Shown: piece after piece, positions 13,901 through 21,927 of the stretch
Layout: every line of letters starts with the position of its first letter
How positions within the stretch are numbered: position 1 is the first letter of the stretch
Position numbers and translations under genes: made by a program
DNA from: an uncultured Cellvibrio sp.
GTDB lineage: Bacteria; Pseudomonadota; Gammaproteobacteria; Pseudomonadales; Cellvibrionaceae
Assembly (NCBI GenBank): GCA_946481095.1
Contig: CAMLML010000078.1
Span: 1-22,051 of the forward strand
DNA: 22,051 bases
Direction: 5' to 3'
The notes under the pieces: model-generated
What the model saw: the letters and a program-made list of their open reading frames with translations, nothing else
The model's database searches: none
Told to the model about the DNA's origin: nothing

Positions 13901-14389
13901 TTATTGATACGTAATATTATTGTGCTTAATCCATCCGCCAGCTTTTTTTCCTGCAGGATCATGATGAGTCCAATGAATAACACCACCTTTTTCATTCCAT
14001 TCATACTCACCATAAAATTGAATCATATCACCCATTTGCAGATTGGCCAGCCTTTTGGCAAGATCAATATTATGCGCAATTAAAACGGTTTGCGTTAAAT
14101 TTACCTTAACTACAAAACGCTGGTGGCGACTACCTTTATTATCATCAGGTAAAATTTTACTCACTTCGCCTGACCCAACCAACCAAATATTAGATTGTCT
14201 TTTATCGAATGCAGCCTGCAATTCAGGGTTGTCGTACAGCGCGCGCGATTGTGATTCAACAATCCTGGCGGAGGGCGTATTCGATTTATTTACGGACGCA
14301 CTCGGGGATACTGACCTTTCATTTAATATCCACTGTGCTGCCAACAGCAAAACCAATATAACTGCAGTTAAATATTTTACTTTTCTCAC
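13901..14389 (-). CDS. DUF3465-family protein, membrane-anchored
   Basis: This 162-residue protein has an N-terminal hydrophobic stretch (about 5-23) that acts as a signal peptide or anchor, then a Ser/Asn-rich linker. The rest (about 50-162) matches my recollection of the DUF3465 family, including a conserved GEYEWNEKGGVIHWTHHDP block near 126-144 and GGWIKHNNI near the end. The function is not established. The region looks like a small beta-rich domain. The start is GTG at 14389, with GGAG 7 bases upstream. A nearby ATG at 14393 is out of frame. It is the first gene of the group with cytochrome b561 and the VIT transporter, and is divergent from the TetR gene. Confidence 0.8.
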   Translation of the reverse strand: MRKVKYLTAVILVLLLAAQWILNERSVSPSASVNKSNTPSARIVESQSRALYDNPELQAAFDKRQSNIWLVGSGEVSKILPDDNKGSRHQRFVVKVNLTQTVLIAHNIDLAKRLANLQMGDMIQFYGEYEWNEKGGVIHWTHHDPAGKKAGGWIKHNNITYQ

Positions 14390-14479
14390 ACATCTTCTCC
14401 ATTAAGGTTAATCAACAATTTTCCGATGTAGCCCGCACAATCTATACGCCTGTAAAATGAATCCTTATCAATAATCAAT

Positions 14480-14506
14480 AATCAGGTAACTTTCTGATAC
14501 CTGATT
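14480..14506. repeat. Perfect 9-bp inverted repeat between DUF3465 and tetR
   Basis: AATCAGGTA (14480-14488) and TACCTGATT (14498-14506) are perfect inverted copies around a 9-base loop. A related half-site, TTCAGGTTAC, occurs at 14521-14530. It lies between the divergent genes, so it may be an operator or a leader hairpin. The protein that would bind is unknown. Confidence 0.5.
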
Positions 14507-14557
14507 CCCGGAAAGGGGTATTCAGGTTACAAACACCGCCGGAAATGGCGAGATAAA

Positions 14558-14585
14558 TTGCACTATCGCGGACTCAAGGTAGAAT
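14558..14585 (+). promoter_or_regulatory. Predicted promoter of the TetR-family gene
   Basis: TTGCAC (14558-14563) and TAGAAT (14580-14585) are separated by 16 bases, with a predicted start near 14592. Assigned by consensus only. Confidence 0.45.
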
Positions 14586-14592
14586 AATATGA

Positions 14593-14612
14593 CTAAAGGT
14601 ACCGTGCCTTAG
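14593..14612. promoter_or_regulatory. Imperfect dyad at the tetR start site, possible autoregulatory operator
   Basis: CTAAAGGTACCGTGCCTTAG has outer halves (CTAA-GG and CC-TTAG) that mirror each other apart from one extra A. It lies just downstream of the predicted -10 box, where TetR-family repressors often bind their own promoter. The symmetry is modest. Confidence 0.3.
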
Positions 14613-14636
14613 CCTTGAAAATACAGGGTAACTGTT

Positions 14637-15257
14637 ATGTTTAAATTTGCTCCACCCGAAAATACCCGCATGCGAATTCTTGAAGCTGCTCATGAAGAAA
14701 TTTATGAAAACGGTTTTCAAGGTATGCGTATTGATGCCATATTGCAGAAAACGCAATTAGCCAAGGGAGCACTCTATCATTACTTTCCCAGCAAACTTTC
14801 TATTGGTTATGCTGTTGTCGATGAAATTATGCTAGGACACTTCAAGGAGTTCTGGCAAGAATTTTTAAAACCGGGAGAAGACCCAATCACCGGATTGCAG
14901 AATATGTTTTTATGGAAAGCAGAATGTTTTCTCACTGAAAAAACTTTCAATGGCTGCCCTTGTAATAATCTGGTGCAGGAAATGTCGGCAATTGACGAAG
15001 GATTTCGAGACAGATTACAAAACGTTATGATGACCATTCACAAATCCGCCTGCGAAGCATTAACAGAAGGCCAGAAAAATGGATTTGTCAGAAAAGATAT
15101 AGACCCCTATCAAACCACACTATTTTTATTAAGCAGCTATCAAGGCATTATAGGCACAGCCAAATGTATGCAAGCCCCGCAAATGCTTACACAACTGTTT
15201 TCCACATTAAACGCTTATTTGGACACCTTGCGTATTGAACAAAAAAATATCCATTGA
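14637..15257 (+). CDS. TetR/AcrR-family transcriptional regulator
   Basis: This 206-residue protein has an N-terminal TetR helix-turn-helix domain (about 10-58). The recognition part, AKGALYHYFPSKLSIGYAVV, lies at 42-61. The C-terminal ligand and dimer domain (about 75-195) contains a Cys-rich FNGCPCNNLVQEMS segment, similar to other TetR C-domains with a G-C-x-x-x-N-L motif. Family members are usually repressors released by a small ligand, which is unknown here. The ATG at 14637 has AGGG 8 bases upstream. The gene is divergent from DUF3465-b561-VIT, so that operon and the gene itself are the likely targets. A strong terminator follows at 15281-15311. Confidence 0.92.
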   Translation: MFKFAPPENTRMRILEAAHEEIYENGFQGMRIDAILQKTQLAKGALYHYFPSKLSIGYAVVDEIMLGHFKEFWQEFLKPGEDPITGLQNMFLWKAECFLTEKTFNGCPCNNLVQEMSAIDEGFRDRLQNVMMTIHKSACEALTEGQKNGFVRKDIDPYQTTLFLLSSYQGIIGTAKCMQAPQMLTQLFSTLNAYLDTLRIEQKNIH

Positions 15258-15280
15258 TTTATCCAATATATTTTGGATAT

Positions 15281-15311
15281 AAAAAAACCACCTGCATGAG
15301 GTGGTTTTTTT
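15281..15311. terminator. Bidirectional intrinsic terminator between tetR and the OmpA-like gene
   Basis: CCACCT (15288-15293) and AGGTGG (15299-15304) form a 6-bp stem with a GCATG loop, flanked by seven A residues on one side and seven T residues on the other. It can therefore end transcription from both convergent genes. A second small dyad, ATCCAA/TTGGAT, lies at 15261-15278. Confidence 0.88.
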
Positions 15312-15327
15312 ATTGAATAATAGAAAT

Positions 15328-15984
15328 CTATTCAGCGTTTGGAACTAATTCCAGCTCTACACGACGATTGGCCTGCTTGCCCGATTCTGTTGAGTTGCTG
15401 GCAACAGGATATTGGGAACCATAACCATAGGATTGAATACGGCTGCTGCTGATTTTTTGGGTACGCAAATATCGCGCAACACTGTCAGCACGATTTTGAC
15501 TCAAAGGAATATTAATTTTATCGCCGCCAGTTGAATCTGTGTGGCCACTGACTTTGATTGAGGTTTCTTTAAATTCAACCAGCACTTTTGCAACTGAATT
15601 CAACACGTCATAAAAGTCTGCACGAATATCAGCATTACCGGATGAGAAAGTAATATTACCCGGCATGATCAACACCAGATTATCGCCTTCACGTCTAACT
15701 TGAACACCGGTGCTTTGTAATTCCTGACGCAGTTTGGCTTCCTGACGATCCATATAATTACCAACACCGGCACCAATGCCACCCGCAATCACTGCGCCTT
15801 TTAACGCTCGCTCGCGACGATCCTTGGCATTGTCGCCGGTTGCGGCGCCCAACACCGCACCAGCAATTGCTCCTATGCCAGCACCTTTCGCTGTTTTACT
15901 GGTTTTTTGTTCGCCGGTGTAAGGATCAACCGTTGTACAAGCAAATAATGAAACGGATAAGAAGGCAACTAACAATGCTTTCAT
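15328..15984 (-). CDS. OmpA-family outer-membrane lipoprotein (YiaD-like)
   Basis: This 218-residue lipoprotein has a signal peptide ending in the lipobox LFAC, with Cys16 as the lipidated residue. A glycine-zipper region (about 33-75, GAGIGAIAGAVLGAATGDN and GGIGAGVG) may insert in or lie on the membrane. The C-terminal OmpA-like domain (about 105-215) has the peptidoglycan-binding features GHTDSTG, LSQNRADSVARYL and NRRVELE. It is expected to link the outer membrane to the cell wall from the periplasmic side. The ATG at 15984 has AGGA 7 bases upstream. The gene stands alone, with the shared terminator 17 bases past its stop. The YiaD-like label is by architecture only. Confidence 0.92.
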   Translation of the reverse strand: MKALLVAFLSVSLFACTTVDPYTGEQKTSKTAKGAGIGAIAGAVLGAATGDNAKDRRERALKGAVIAGGIGAGVGNYMDRQEAKLRQELQSTGVQVRREGDNLVLIMPGNITFSSGNADIRADFYDVLNSVAKVLVEFKETSIKVSGHTDSTGGDKINIPLSQNRADSVARYLRTQKISSSRIQSYGYGSQYPVASNSTESGKQANRRVELELVPNAE

Positions 15985-16068
15985 GATGATTTCCTGTTAA
16001 TGGAGTTGAAGTTGAGGTCTAATGTAAAATAATTCGATGAATTTCAGCTGAATGTATAATAACAATGA

Positions 16069-16096
16069 ATTGTATTTTAAACTATGAACCATACAA
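16069..16096 (-). promoter_or_regulatory. Possible promoter of the OmpA-like gene
   Basis: On the minus strand TTGTAT (16096-16091) and TACAAT (16074-16069) are 16 bases apart. The -35 box is weak. Nearby lie a 10-bp palindrome, TTCAGCTGAA (16043-16052), and an ACAAT/ATTGT dyad (16062-16073) overlapping the -10 box. The rest of the 15985-16217 gap is AT-rich without a gene. Confidence 0.3.
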
Positions 16097-16120
16097 TCCA
16101 TTTATTTGTCATTACTGCCT

Positions 16121-16187
16121 GAGTTGTTATACCTTGAAGTCTCGCCAACTTAACAAAAGCAAACATACGGCGCCAGCATAACAACTC
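16121..16187. repeat. 67-base element bounded by perfect 10-bp inverted repeats
   Basis: GAGTTGTTAT (16121-16130) and ATAACAACTC (16178-16187) are exact inverted copies 47 bases apart. No ORF or T run lies within. It sits 30 bases before the leucine-rich-repeat lipoprotein gene, so it may shape its leader or operator, or be the remnant of a small repeat. Confidence 0.5.
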
Positions 16188-16217
16188 GGACTCTTATCCT
16201 CTGGACAGGTTTCACAA

Positions 16218-16727
16218 ATGTATAAAATCCTACTACTCATTTTGATGGCCACGACTTTTACGGCATGTAAAAATTACTCGGTGAGTTTAAATGACCGCAC
16301 CGTTTATATGCCTGCGGGCGTATTTAAAGATTTTCAGATTGTAGATGTGGCTTTGGCGGAATGCGTCACTCAAACAATTTTTGACCTGCAAATAACCAAA
16401 GCAGAAGATCTGACAAGGCTCAACTGTAGCGAAGCAGGAATTAAAAATCTGCAAGGGTTGGATAAATTTTTTGCATTAAAAGAATTAAATTTAAGTAACA
16501 ATCATATCCAACAGATCGGGGAACTGAACAAACTGGGAAGACTGGAAGTGTTACTGTTACAAAATAATAAAATAACCCAAGTCGAACCTTTATTAAATTT
16601 ACTACACTTAAAACAAATAGACATTTCCAATAATGCAATTACAGACTGCAAAAACCTGAAACAGTTAAAAACCAATCTGCAAGAAAATAAAGCCGAATTT
16701 ATTTATGCCAATCAATGCACGTTTTAA
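16218..16727 (+). CDS. Small leucine-rich-repeat lipoprotein
   Basis: This 169-residue protein has a signal peptide ending in the lipobox FTAC, Cys17 being the lipidated residue. After a linker (18-60), about four leucine-rich repeats of roughly 22 residues cover about 62-155, with the pattern LxxLxLxxNxIxxIxxL (for example ALKELNLSNNHIQQIGEL). This resembles the SDS22/internalin-like class. Such domains bind proteins, and the partner is unknown. Several Cys residues outside the lipobox could form disulfides. The ATG at 16218 has AGG 8 bases upstream. It ends one base before the convergent PilZ stop codon. No enzymatic domain is present. Confidence 0.82.
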   Translation: MYKILLLILMATTFTACKNYSVSLNDRTVYMPAGVFKDFQIVDVALAECVTQTIFDLQITKAEDLTRLNCSEAGIKNLQGLDKFFALKELNLSNNHIQQIGELNKLGRLEVLLLQNNKITQVEPLLNLLHLKQIDISNNAITDCKNLKQLKTNLQENKAEFIYANQCTF

Positions 16728-16728
16728 T

Positions 16729-16998
16729 TTAACGCTTGATAAACATTAACCCGACTGTATTACGCATTTGATACATCACTTTCATATTAACCGGCTCTAC
16801 ATTAACTGTACCGGCGTTCTTGCGAAAACGAACCATCACTTCAGTGCCAACCGGTGGAAATACTTGCGTTTCCAACTGTACCTGCGCCCCCCCATCCGAA
16901 ACGTCTTTGGCAAAACCAACCAGAGTTCCAAAACTGGGATGTGAGATTTCGACCCGAAACGATGTAGAGGTACGCTCATAGTGACGACGTTCTTTCAC
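16729..16998 (-). CDS. Single-domain PilZ protein (c-di-GMP receptor type)
   Basis: This 89-residue cytoplasmic protein consists of one PilZ domain. The c-di-GMP-binding motifs are both visible: the N-terminal RRxxxR block with R4, R5 and R9 (KERRHYERTS), and DxSxxG with D32, S34 and G37 (DVSDGG). It is therefore expected to bind c-di-GMP and act as an adaptor. Its target is unknown. The start is GTG at 16998, with AGGAG 7 bases upstream. The only other c-di-GMP gene in the window is the GGDEF-EAL protein about 9 kb away. The purC terminator lies upstream, so it has its own transcription or is read through. Confidence 0.9.
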   Translation of the reverse strand: MKERRHYERTSTSFRVEISHPSFGTLVGFAKDVSDGGAQVQLETQVFPPVGTEVMVRFRKNAGTVNVEPVNMKVMYQMRNTVGLMFIKR

Positions 16999-17077
16999 AC
17001 TAATACTCCTGTTTTTTTATTGATGACTGGACTGCATATTCCGAAAACACCTAAAACTGAACAGAAGTATAGTCAAT

Positions 17078-17101
17078 AAAAAAGGGGCCGCAGCCCCTTT
17101 T
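17078..17101 (-). terminator. Intrinsic terminator of the dapA-purC group
   Basis: GGGGC (17084-17088) and GCCCC (17093-17097) form a stem with a CGCA loop. On the minus strand it is followed by six T residues (17083-17078). It lies 2 bases past the purC stop. On the plus strand only four T residues follow, so it is mainly for purC. Confidence 0.9.
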
Positions 17102-17103
17102 GA

Positions 17104-17814
17104 TTAAAATGTTAACCCCAAACGCTGCCCTACCATTTCGTAGGACTCCACCACATTCCCCAAATTCTGGCGGAAACGATCCTTGTCCAGTTTCTCACGG
17201 GTATCTTTATCCCACAAACGACACCCATCAGGTGAAAACTCATCACCCAGAATAATCTGGCCTTTATGCACACCAAATTCCACTTTGAAATCAACCAGCA
17301 TCATGTTGCCGGAATCAAATAAATTTTTTAACACATCATTGATTTTGAATGTCAGGGCTTTCATGGTTGCCAACTGATCCATTGTTGCCCAGCCGAATGC
17401 CTGCACATGTGATTCATTCACCATGGGATCACCCAAAGCGTCATTTTTTAAAAATAATTCAAACGTAGGCGGCGTCAAAGCTTGCCCTTCCTGCACGCCC
17501 AAACGACGCACCAAAGATCCAGCCGCATGATTGCGAACCACACACTCCACAGGAATCATTTCCATTTTTTTTACCAGCGACTCCGTGTCGGATAATAATT
17601 TTACAAAATGGGTGGGTATACCAGCTGCCTGTAATTTCCCCATGATAAACGCATTGAATTTATTATTGACCATTCCCTTTCTGTCCAACTGTTCAATACG
17701 TTTACCATCAAACGCCGATGTGTCATTACGGAACAACATAATCAGATGATCAGGATCATCTGTTTTAAAAATGGATTTGGCTTTACCTGCATAAAGTTGT
17801 TCAAGTTTTTGCAT
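17104..17814 (-). CDS. purC: Phosphoribosylaminoimidazole-succinocarboxamide synthase (PurC)
   Basis: PurC joins CAIR and aspartate with ATP to make SAICAR in purine synthesis. The protein has 236 residues, like the E. coli enzyme. The opening [16 protein letters not shown] carries the ATP-binding start. The two family signatures are present: [15 protein letters not shown] at 87-101 and LVDFKVEFG in the C-terminal half. All expected blocks are intact. The ATG at 17814 has AGAG about 8 bases upstream. It is the last gene of the dapA-bamC-MBL-purC group, 21 bases after the MBL gene, and is followed by a clear terminator. Confidence 0.98.
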   Translation of the reverse strand: MQKLEQLYAGKAKSIFKTDDPDHLIMLFRNDTSAFDGKRIEQLDRKGMVNNKFNAFIMGKLQAAGIPTHFVKLLSDTESLVKKMEMIPVECVVRNHAAGSLVRRLGVQEGQALTPPTFELFLKNDALGDPMVNESHVQAFGWATMDQLATMKALTFKINDVLKNLFDSGNMMLVDFKVEFGVHKGQIILGDEFSPDGCRLWDKDTREKLDKDRFRQNLGNVVESYEMVGQRLGLTF

Positions 17815-17835
17815 AAATATTTCTCTAAAGATAAT

Positions 17836-18597
17836 TCAATAAATTGATAGCCAATCAAATCCCTGATCCTGACAGGCGTAGGTGATTTGTTTTATTTCCG
17901 CCGCAACAGCTGTTATGGCGGACTCGGCCAAATCCAATCGATTGTTCTGCTGGCTGATATGTGCAACAACCAAATGTTGTAACCTTGCACAATCCAGTCG
18001 CTGTAAAAAACCAGCTGCTTGCTGATTACTCAAATGCCCCCAGGAACCACCTACCCTTTGTTTCAATGCAGGAGGATAAGTACCCGACACCAGCATAAAA
18101 GGATCGTGATTGGCTTCCAGCACCATAGCATCAAGATTCTGGAACTCTGCCTCCACGTGAGGTGTAATACTACCCAAGTCGGTGAGTATGCCCAAGCGTT
18201 TCCCCTGATATTCAAAAACAAATTGGGAAGGCTCTCTTGCGTCATGGGGAACAGCAACAGGGGTTATCTGTAAACCTGAAATTTCAAAAGGTGAATAGGC
18301 CTGAATCAGATTCAGGCGAGGTAAATCACCAAATTGCCGACTTTGCCAGGTTCCAGGCGTCATATGCACAGGAACACCATGACGTCGGGAAAATGCAGCA
18401 ACCCCTTTGACATGATCTCCATGCTCGTGAGTTACCAGAATCGCATTGATTGATTCGGGTTTCTTGCCCAATCGTCGCAAGCGTTGTTCTGTTTCCCGCA
18501 AGCTAAAACCGCAATCGATCATCAAAGTGCCCGACGCCCACTCAACCAGTGTCGCATTACCCCGGCTACCACTGCCCAGCGAAGCAAACCGGATCAT
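17836..18597 (-). CDS. MBL-fold metal-dependent hydrolase (YycJ/WalJ-like)
   Basis: This 253-residue soluble protein has the metallo-beta-lactamase fold. The metal motif HEHGDH is at 57-62, with further likely ligands H118/D119, D140, H188 in SWGHLSN and H213. The opening MIRFASLGSGSRGNATLVE and the GHLSN block resemble the YycJ/WalJ group. Members have been linked to nuclease or cell-wall-related roles, but the substrate of this one is unknown. Its ATG shares one base with the bamC stop (TGATG), so translation is coupled. In Pseudomonas a protein of this type lies between bamC and purC, as here. Confidence 0.92.
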   Translation of the reverse strand: MIRFASLGSGSRGNATLVEWASGTLMIDCGFSLRETEQRLRRLGKKPESINAILVTHEHGDHVKGVAAFSRRHGVPVHMTPGTWQSRQFGDLPRLNLIQAYSPFEISGLQITPVAVPHDAREPSQFVFEYQGKRLGILTDLGSITPHVEAEFQNLDAMVLEANHDPFMLVSGTYPPALKQRVGGSWGHLSNQQAAGFLQRLDCARLQHLVVAHISQQNNRLDLAESAITAVAAEIKQITYACQDQGFDWLSIY

Positions 18598-19793
18598 CAG
18601 ATCAGATTTTTACGCAATACTGTTAACAGCTCTCTCGCCTCTTTGGGCAGGAGACGTTTCCCATAAGGATCACGAATACGTACAACATAATTGTTTTCTT
18701 CACCGGAGATGATCAACAGATAACCTTCGGCATCAGGCAGCACTTTCTCTTTGTTGCGTTTGGAAAGTGCAGCTTTATCCAATGCCTCTCCCTTGGGAAG
18801 AATTTCCTGTAACTGCTCCAGCTTGTAATCTGTGGTGGGCAGCTTGGGAGTAAATGGAAGATGCAGTTTGCGTGTAACCCAGCCTGGTTTTAAATCTTCG
18901 GGATCTTTATAGCCCACATAAAACAACCCGGCTTTACTGTCAGACTCAAAGGTGACAAAGCCTTCTTTCTTGGCAGCAAAACCCAGAGTAGCCAGTGCAC
19001 GAACCCTGTCCAATCGAATATATATAACAGGCTCGGAACGCAACACCCCGATATTGGCTTTTACAGCGCCGCCGATATTTTGCGCCAATAAAGAAGTACC
19101 ACCTTCCGTGTCATCATTCGCCAAAGATGCCGCAAGCTCATCCATCAACCATTTTTCTTTTTCACTGCTGGTTGATTTGGCGGGCCAATTGATTTCTCCG
19201 GCAACAGATTGGCCCGCAGGCAAGCTGTAGTGGGTAATATGAATTTCACTGGTCTCAGGTTGAACCCCTTGATCCATTTGCAGACGATAAGTGTGCTGGA
19301 CATCAGGGTCTGTTTTAAACTGCAGCCATTCAGTTTCAATAATCCCTTTGTTGATATTGGTGTAATTGGCATTCAGCCCATTCACATTCAAAAAATTGCG
19401 AATACGTGGCCATAACTCACCCGGTGCAGCATTGATCAAAATCCAGCTCTCACCACCTACACGTTGAATTCTAACTTTATCCTCGCGTAAGTTGGCAGCC
19501 AATGGCAACGGGCGGGGAATCTCATTATCCAGGCTTGAGTCATAACCAAAGTCTGTCGCTGAAATAGGGGGTATAGGGTAAATCTCACCCATTGATGTCG
19601 AACTCTTGCCATCAGGCAAAACCAACGCAGGAATAGTGTCAGCTTTCAGATAATTATTACTGCGATTTCGGAATATACCCTCTTCGCCAAAAAACAGGCC
19701 GCATCCTGTCTGGGACAGGCAGAGACCAAGAATCAGGATCAAGGAGGACAAGGATTTGAAACGGGAAGATACAGCTCTGCTCATGCTAGTCAT
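18597..19793 (-). CDS. bamC: Outer-membrane assembly lipoprotein BamC
   Basis: BamC is an accessory lipoprotein of the BAM complex that inserts beta-barrel proteins into the outer membrane. The protein has 398 residues, longer than E. coli BamC (344). A signal peptide leads to Cys31 (LSQTGCG); the -3 residue is Gln rather than the usual Leu, so the lipobox is not ideal. The mature start is followed by an unstructured segment (about 32-100) with the IFRNRSNNYLKADTIPAL block typical of BamC, then two helix-grip domains (about 100-240 and 265-395). Start choice between ATG 19793 and ATG 19784 is open, since neither has a strong ribosome site. It follows dapA by 25 bases and overlaps the next gene by one base. 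Confidence 0.93.
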   Translation of the reverse strand: MTSMSRAVSSRFKSLSSLILILGLCLSQTGCGLFFGEEGIFRNRSNNYLKADTIPALVLPDGKSSTSMGEIYPIPPISATDFGYDSSLDNEIPRPLPLAANLREDKVRIQRVGGESWILINAAPGELWPRIRNFLNVNGLNANYTNINKGIIETEWLQFKTDPDVQHTYRLQMDQGVQPETSEIHITHYSLPAGQSVAGEINWPAKSTSSEKEKWLMDELAASLANDDTEGGTSLLAQNIGGAVKANIGVLRSEPVIYIRLDRVRALATLGFAAKKEGFVTFESDSKAGLFYVGYKDPEDLKPGWVTRKLHLPFTPKLPTTDYKLEQLQEILPKGEALDKAALSKRNKEKVLPDAEGYLLIISGEENNYVVRIRDPYGKRLLPKEARELLTVLRKNLI

Positions 19794-19818
19794 TCTATTT
19801 ATTCAACACTCATCAGGA

Positions 19819-20709
19819 TTATAAGGACTGCTTGTGCGCGTAATGTGTTGCATCCACTGCCGCTCTGACTTGAGCACGGAAAGACTCAGCCAGAGGTGTG
19901 AGCGGCAAACGAATTCCGGATTCAATCAATCCCAAATATTCCACCGCCCACTTCACCGGGATCGGATTGGATTCAACAAACATGGCCGTGTGTAACGGCA
20001 ATAGTTGATCATTGATCGCCCTCGCTTCTGCCGCTTTCCCTGCAAGCGCCAAATCACACATACGCGCAATCGCCGCAGGTACGACATTGGCAGTGACGGA
20101 AATATCCCCTTTACCACCTAAAAGAATCAAATCCACTGCTGTGGCATCATCACCCGAGATTACCGCAAAACTGTCAGGTGCTTGATCTATAAGAATTTTT
20201 GCTCTTTCAAGATCACCAGTAGCTTCTTTAATTCCGACAATATTATTGACCTTTGCCAAACGCAAAGCCGTCTCCGGTTTCATATCCACGCCTGTACGAC
20301 CGGGAACGTTGTATAAATATTGGGGGATTGCGACCTGTCGAGCGATAAATTCATGATGCAAAAACAACCCTTCCTGAGTAGGTTTGTTGTAGTAAGGTGT
20401 CACTAGCAAACAGGCATCAGCACCGGCATTTTTGGCGGCCAGCGTCAGTTCAACGGCTTCAGATGTAGAGTTGGCACCCGTACCTGCAATCACCGGAATA
20501 CGGCCATTCACCTGATCAACTACAGCTTTGATTACAGCCAAATGTTCATCAACATTTAAAGTTGCAGATTCCCCCGTAGTCCCCATAGCCACAATTGCAT
20601 GAGTACCTTCCTGCAAATGCCAATCCACAAGCTTACGCAACGCAGGCCAATCAAGTGAACCATCTGTATGCATCGGGGTAATAAGAGCAACCATACTGCC
20701 TTGAATCAT
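19819..20709 (-). CDS. dapA: 4-hydroxy-tetrahydrodipicolinate synthase (DapA)
   Basis: DapA condenses pyruvate with aspartate semialdehyde, the first step specific to diaminopimelate and lysine synthesis. The protein has 296 residues, a typical length. The active residues fall at the E. coli positions: T44/T45 in GTTGES, Y107, Y133 and Schiff-base K161 in GIKEATGD. R138 in PGRTG is also present. The ATG at 20709 has GGAG 6 bases upstream. It heads the group with bamC, the MBL hydrolase and purC. The 117-base leader holds alternative hairpins (see the next entry). It is too short for a standard lysine riboswitch. Confidence 0.98.
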   Translation of the reverse strand: MIQGSMVALITPMHTDGSLDWPALRKLVDWHLQEGTHAIVAMGTTGESATLNVDEHLAVIKAVVDQVNGRIPVIAGTGANSTSEAVELTLAAKNAGADACLLVTPYYNKPTQEGLFLHHEFIARQVAIPQYLYNVPGRTGVDMKPETALRLAKVNNIVGIKEATGDLERAKILIDQAPDSFAVISGDDATAVDLILLGGKGDISVTANVVPAAIARMCDLALAGKAAEARAINDQLLPLHTAMFVESNPIPVKWAVEYLGLIESGIRLPLTPLAESFRAQVRAAVDATHYAHKQSL

Positions 20710-20743
20710 TGACGACTCCAGCGAACGTGAAAATAAATAAGTT

Positions 20744-20820
20744 AAAAAAGAGGCGCCATGGTACTGAGTGGACTGAGACTAAACAAGCTCACAACGATAT
20801 GAGCACCAAAAAATGGTGCC
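20744..20820 (-). terminator. Structured nadA-dapA intergenic region with possible terminator
   Basis: On the minus strand GGCACCAT (20820-20813) can pair with ATGGCGCC (20759-20752) with one mismatch, closing about 53 bases and followed by TCTTTTTT (20751-20744). Inside, GCTCA (20804-20800) pairs with TGAGC (20791-20787). A competing local hairpin, GCACCA/TGGTGC, occupies 20803-20819. The pairings exclude one another. It could end nadA transcription or switch dapA expression. A weak promoter for dapA may also be present. No folding calculation was done. Confidence 0.4.
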
Positions 20821-20826
20821 TTGCAA

Positions 20827-21891
20827 TTAATTAGCCTTACGGAAATCCAACATACGCTGCAAGGGAATCATTGCCTTGCGGCCCAATTCCGGATCAACAA
20901 AAATTTCATTGTCTTTTTGTTCAAATACATTGGCCAATGCTTCCAGAGAATTCATTGCCATCCATGGGCAATTGGCACAGGAACGGCAGGTTGCACCGCT
21001 GCCAGCGGTGGGGGCGATGTGAAAAACCTTGTCGGGATTTAACTGCTGCATTTTGTAAAAAATGCCCTGATCGGTTGCCACAATAAATTCTTTATTGGGG
21101 AGCGTTTGTGCAGCTTTAATTAATTGTGAGGTTGAACCTACAACATCAGCCAAATCCACCACCGCTTGAGGTGATTCGGGGTGAACCAAAACGGCTGCTT
21201 GCGGATAAAGACGCTTTAAATCTTCAACACCTTTTGCTTTGAATTCTTCATGAACGATACAAGCACCGTCCCACAACAATACATCAGCACCGGTTTTTTG
21301 TTGTACATAAGAACCCAAATGTTTATCGGGAGCCCAAAGAATTTTTTTGCCTTGTCTATCCAGATAATCCACTACATCCAAAGCAATACTGGATGTCACC
21401 ACCCAATCGGCACGGGCTTTTACAGCGGCTGAAGTATTGGCATAAACAACTACAGTGCGATCTGGATTGGCATCACAGAAATCCGAAAATTGATCAACCG
21501 GACAACCCAAATCCAATGAACAGGTTGCTTCAAGTGTAGGCATCAATACACGTTTTTCCGGTGTGAGAATTTTTGCGGTCTCACCCATAAATTTCACACC
21601 GGCAACTATCAACGTATCGGCGGAGTGATGTTTGCCAAAACGCGCCATTTCCAATGAGTCCGACACACAGCCACCTGTTTCTTCGGCCAAGGCCTGCACC
21701 AACGGATCTGTGTAATAGTGCGCAACCAACACCGCATTATGTTCTTTTAAAAGGCGATGGATTTTTTCTTTGAAATGTTGATTGGTTTCAGGGTTGGATT
21801 CTGCCTTGACTGAAATTTTAGCTAAATGCTGCTTGACAATTTCTTGTAAAGATTCGATTTGCGCAGCACTCATAGCGGATGAATTGGGCAT
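20827..21891 (-). CDS. nadA: Quinolinate synthase (NadA)
   Basis: NadA condenses iminoaspartate with dihydroxyacetone phosphate to quinolinate, the committed step of de novo NAD synthesis, using a 4Fe-4S cluster. The protein has 354 residues, a normal length. The cluster ligands C124 ([10 protein letters not shown]), C211 (GACIVHEE) and C308 in [13 protein letters not shown] are present, plus C302 and C305. The substrate region [15 protein letters not shown] is intact. The ATG at 21891 has GGAG 9 bases upstream. A longer TTG-initiated form (21915) has no support. The gene follows tRNA-Lys and has its own likely promoter with a dyad over the -10 box. Confidence 0.97.
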   Translation of the reverse strand: MPNSSAMSAAQIESLQEIVKQHLAKISVKAESNPETNQHFKEKIHRLLKEHNAVLVAHYYTDPLVQALAEETGGCVSDSLEMARFGKHHSADTLIVAGVKFMGETAKILTPEKRVLMPTLEATCSLDLGCPVDQFSDFCDANPDRTVVVYANTSAAVKARADWVVTSSIALDVVDYLDRQGKKILWAPDKHLGSYVQQKTGADVLLWDGACIVHEEFKAKGVEDLKRLYPQAAVLVHPESPQAVVDLADVVGSTSQLIKAAQTLPNKEFIVATDQGIFYKMQQLNPDKVFHIAPTAGSGATCRSCANCPWMAMNSLEALANVFEQKDNEIFVDPELGRKAMIPLQRMLDFRKAN

Positions 21892-21927
21892 GAAAAACAA
21901 CTCCACAGAAACCAAATGAGAAACCCG

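Noticed and set aside
14467..14486. Short tandem ATCAATA-like repeats next to the 9-bp dyad
   Set aside because: Only two to three imperfect AT-rich copies, which is common by chance in such gaps.
16121..16187. Integron attC-like site
   Set aside because: The arms look attC-like (TAACAA) but lack the GTTRRRY/RYYYAAC core pair, and no integrase or cassette array is present.
20710..20826. Lysine riboswitch before dapA
   Set aside because: The gap is only 117 bases, shorter than the usual lysine aptamer plus expression platform, and the conserved core was not recognised.
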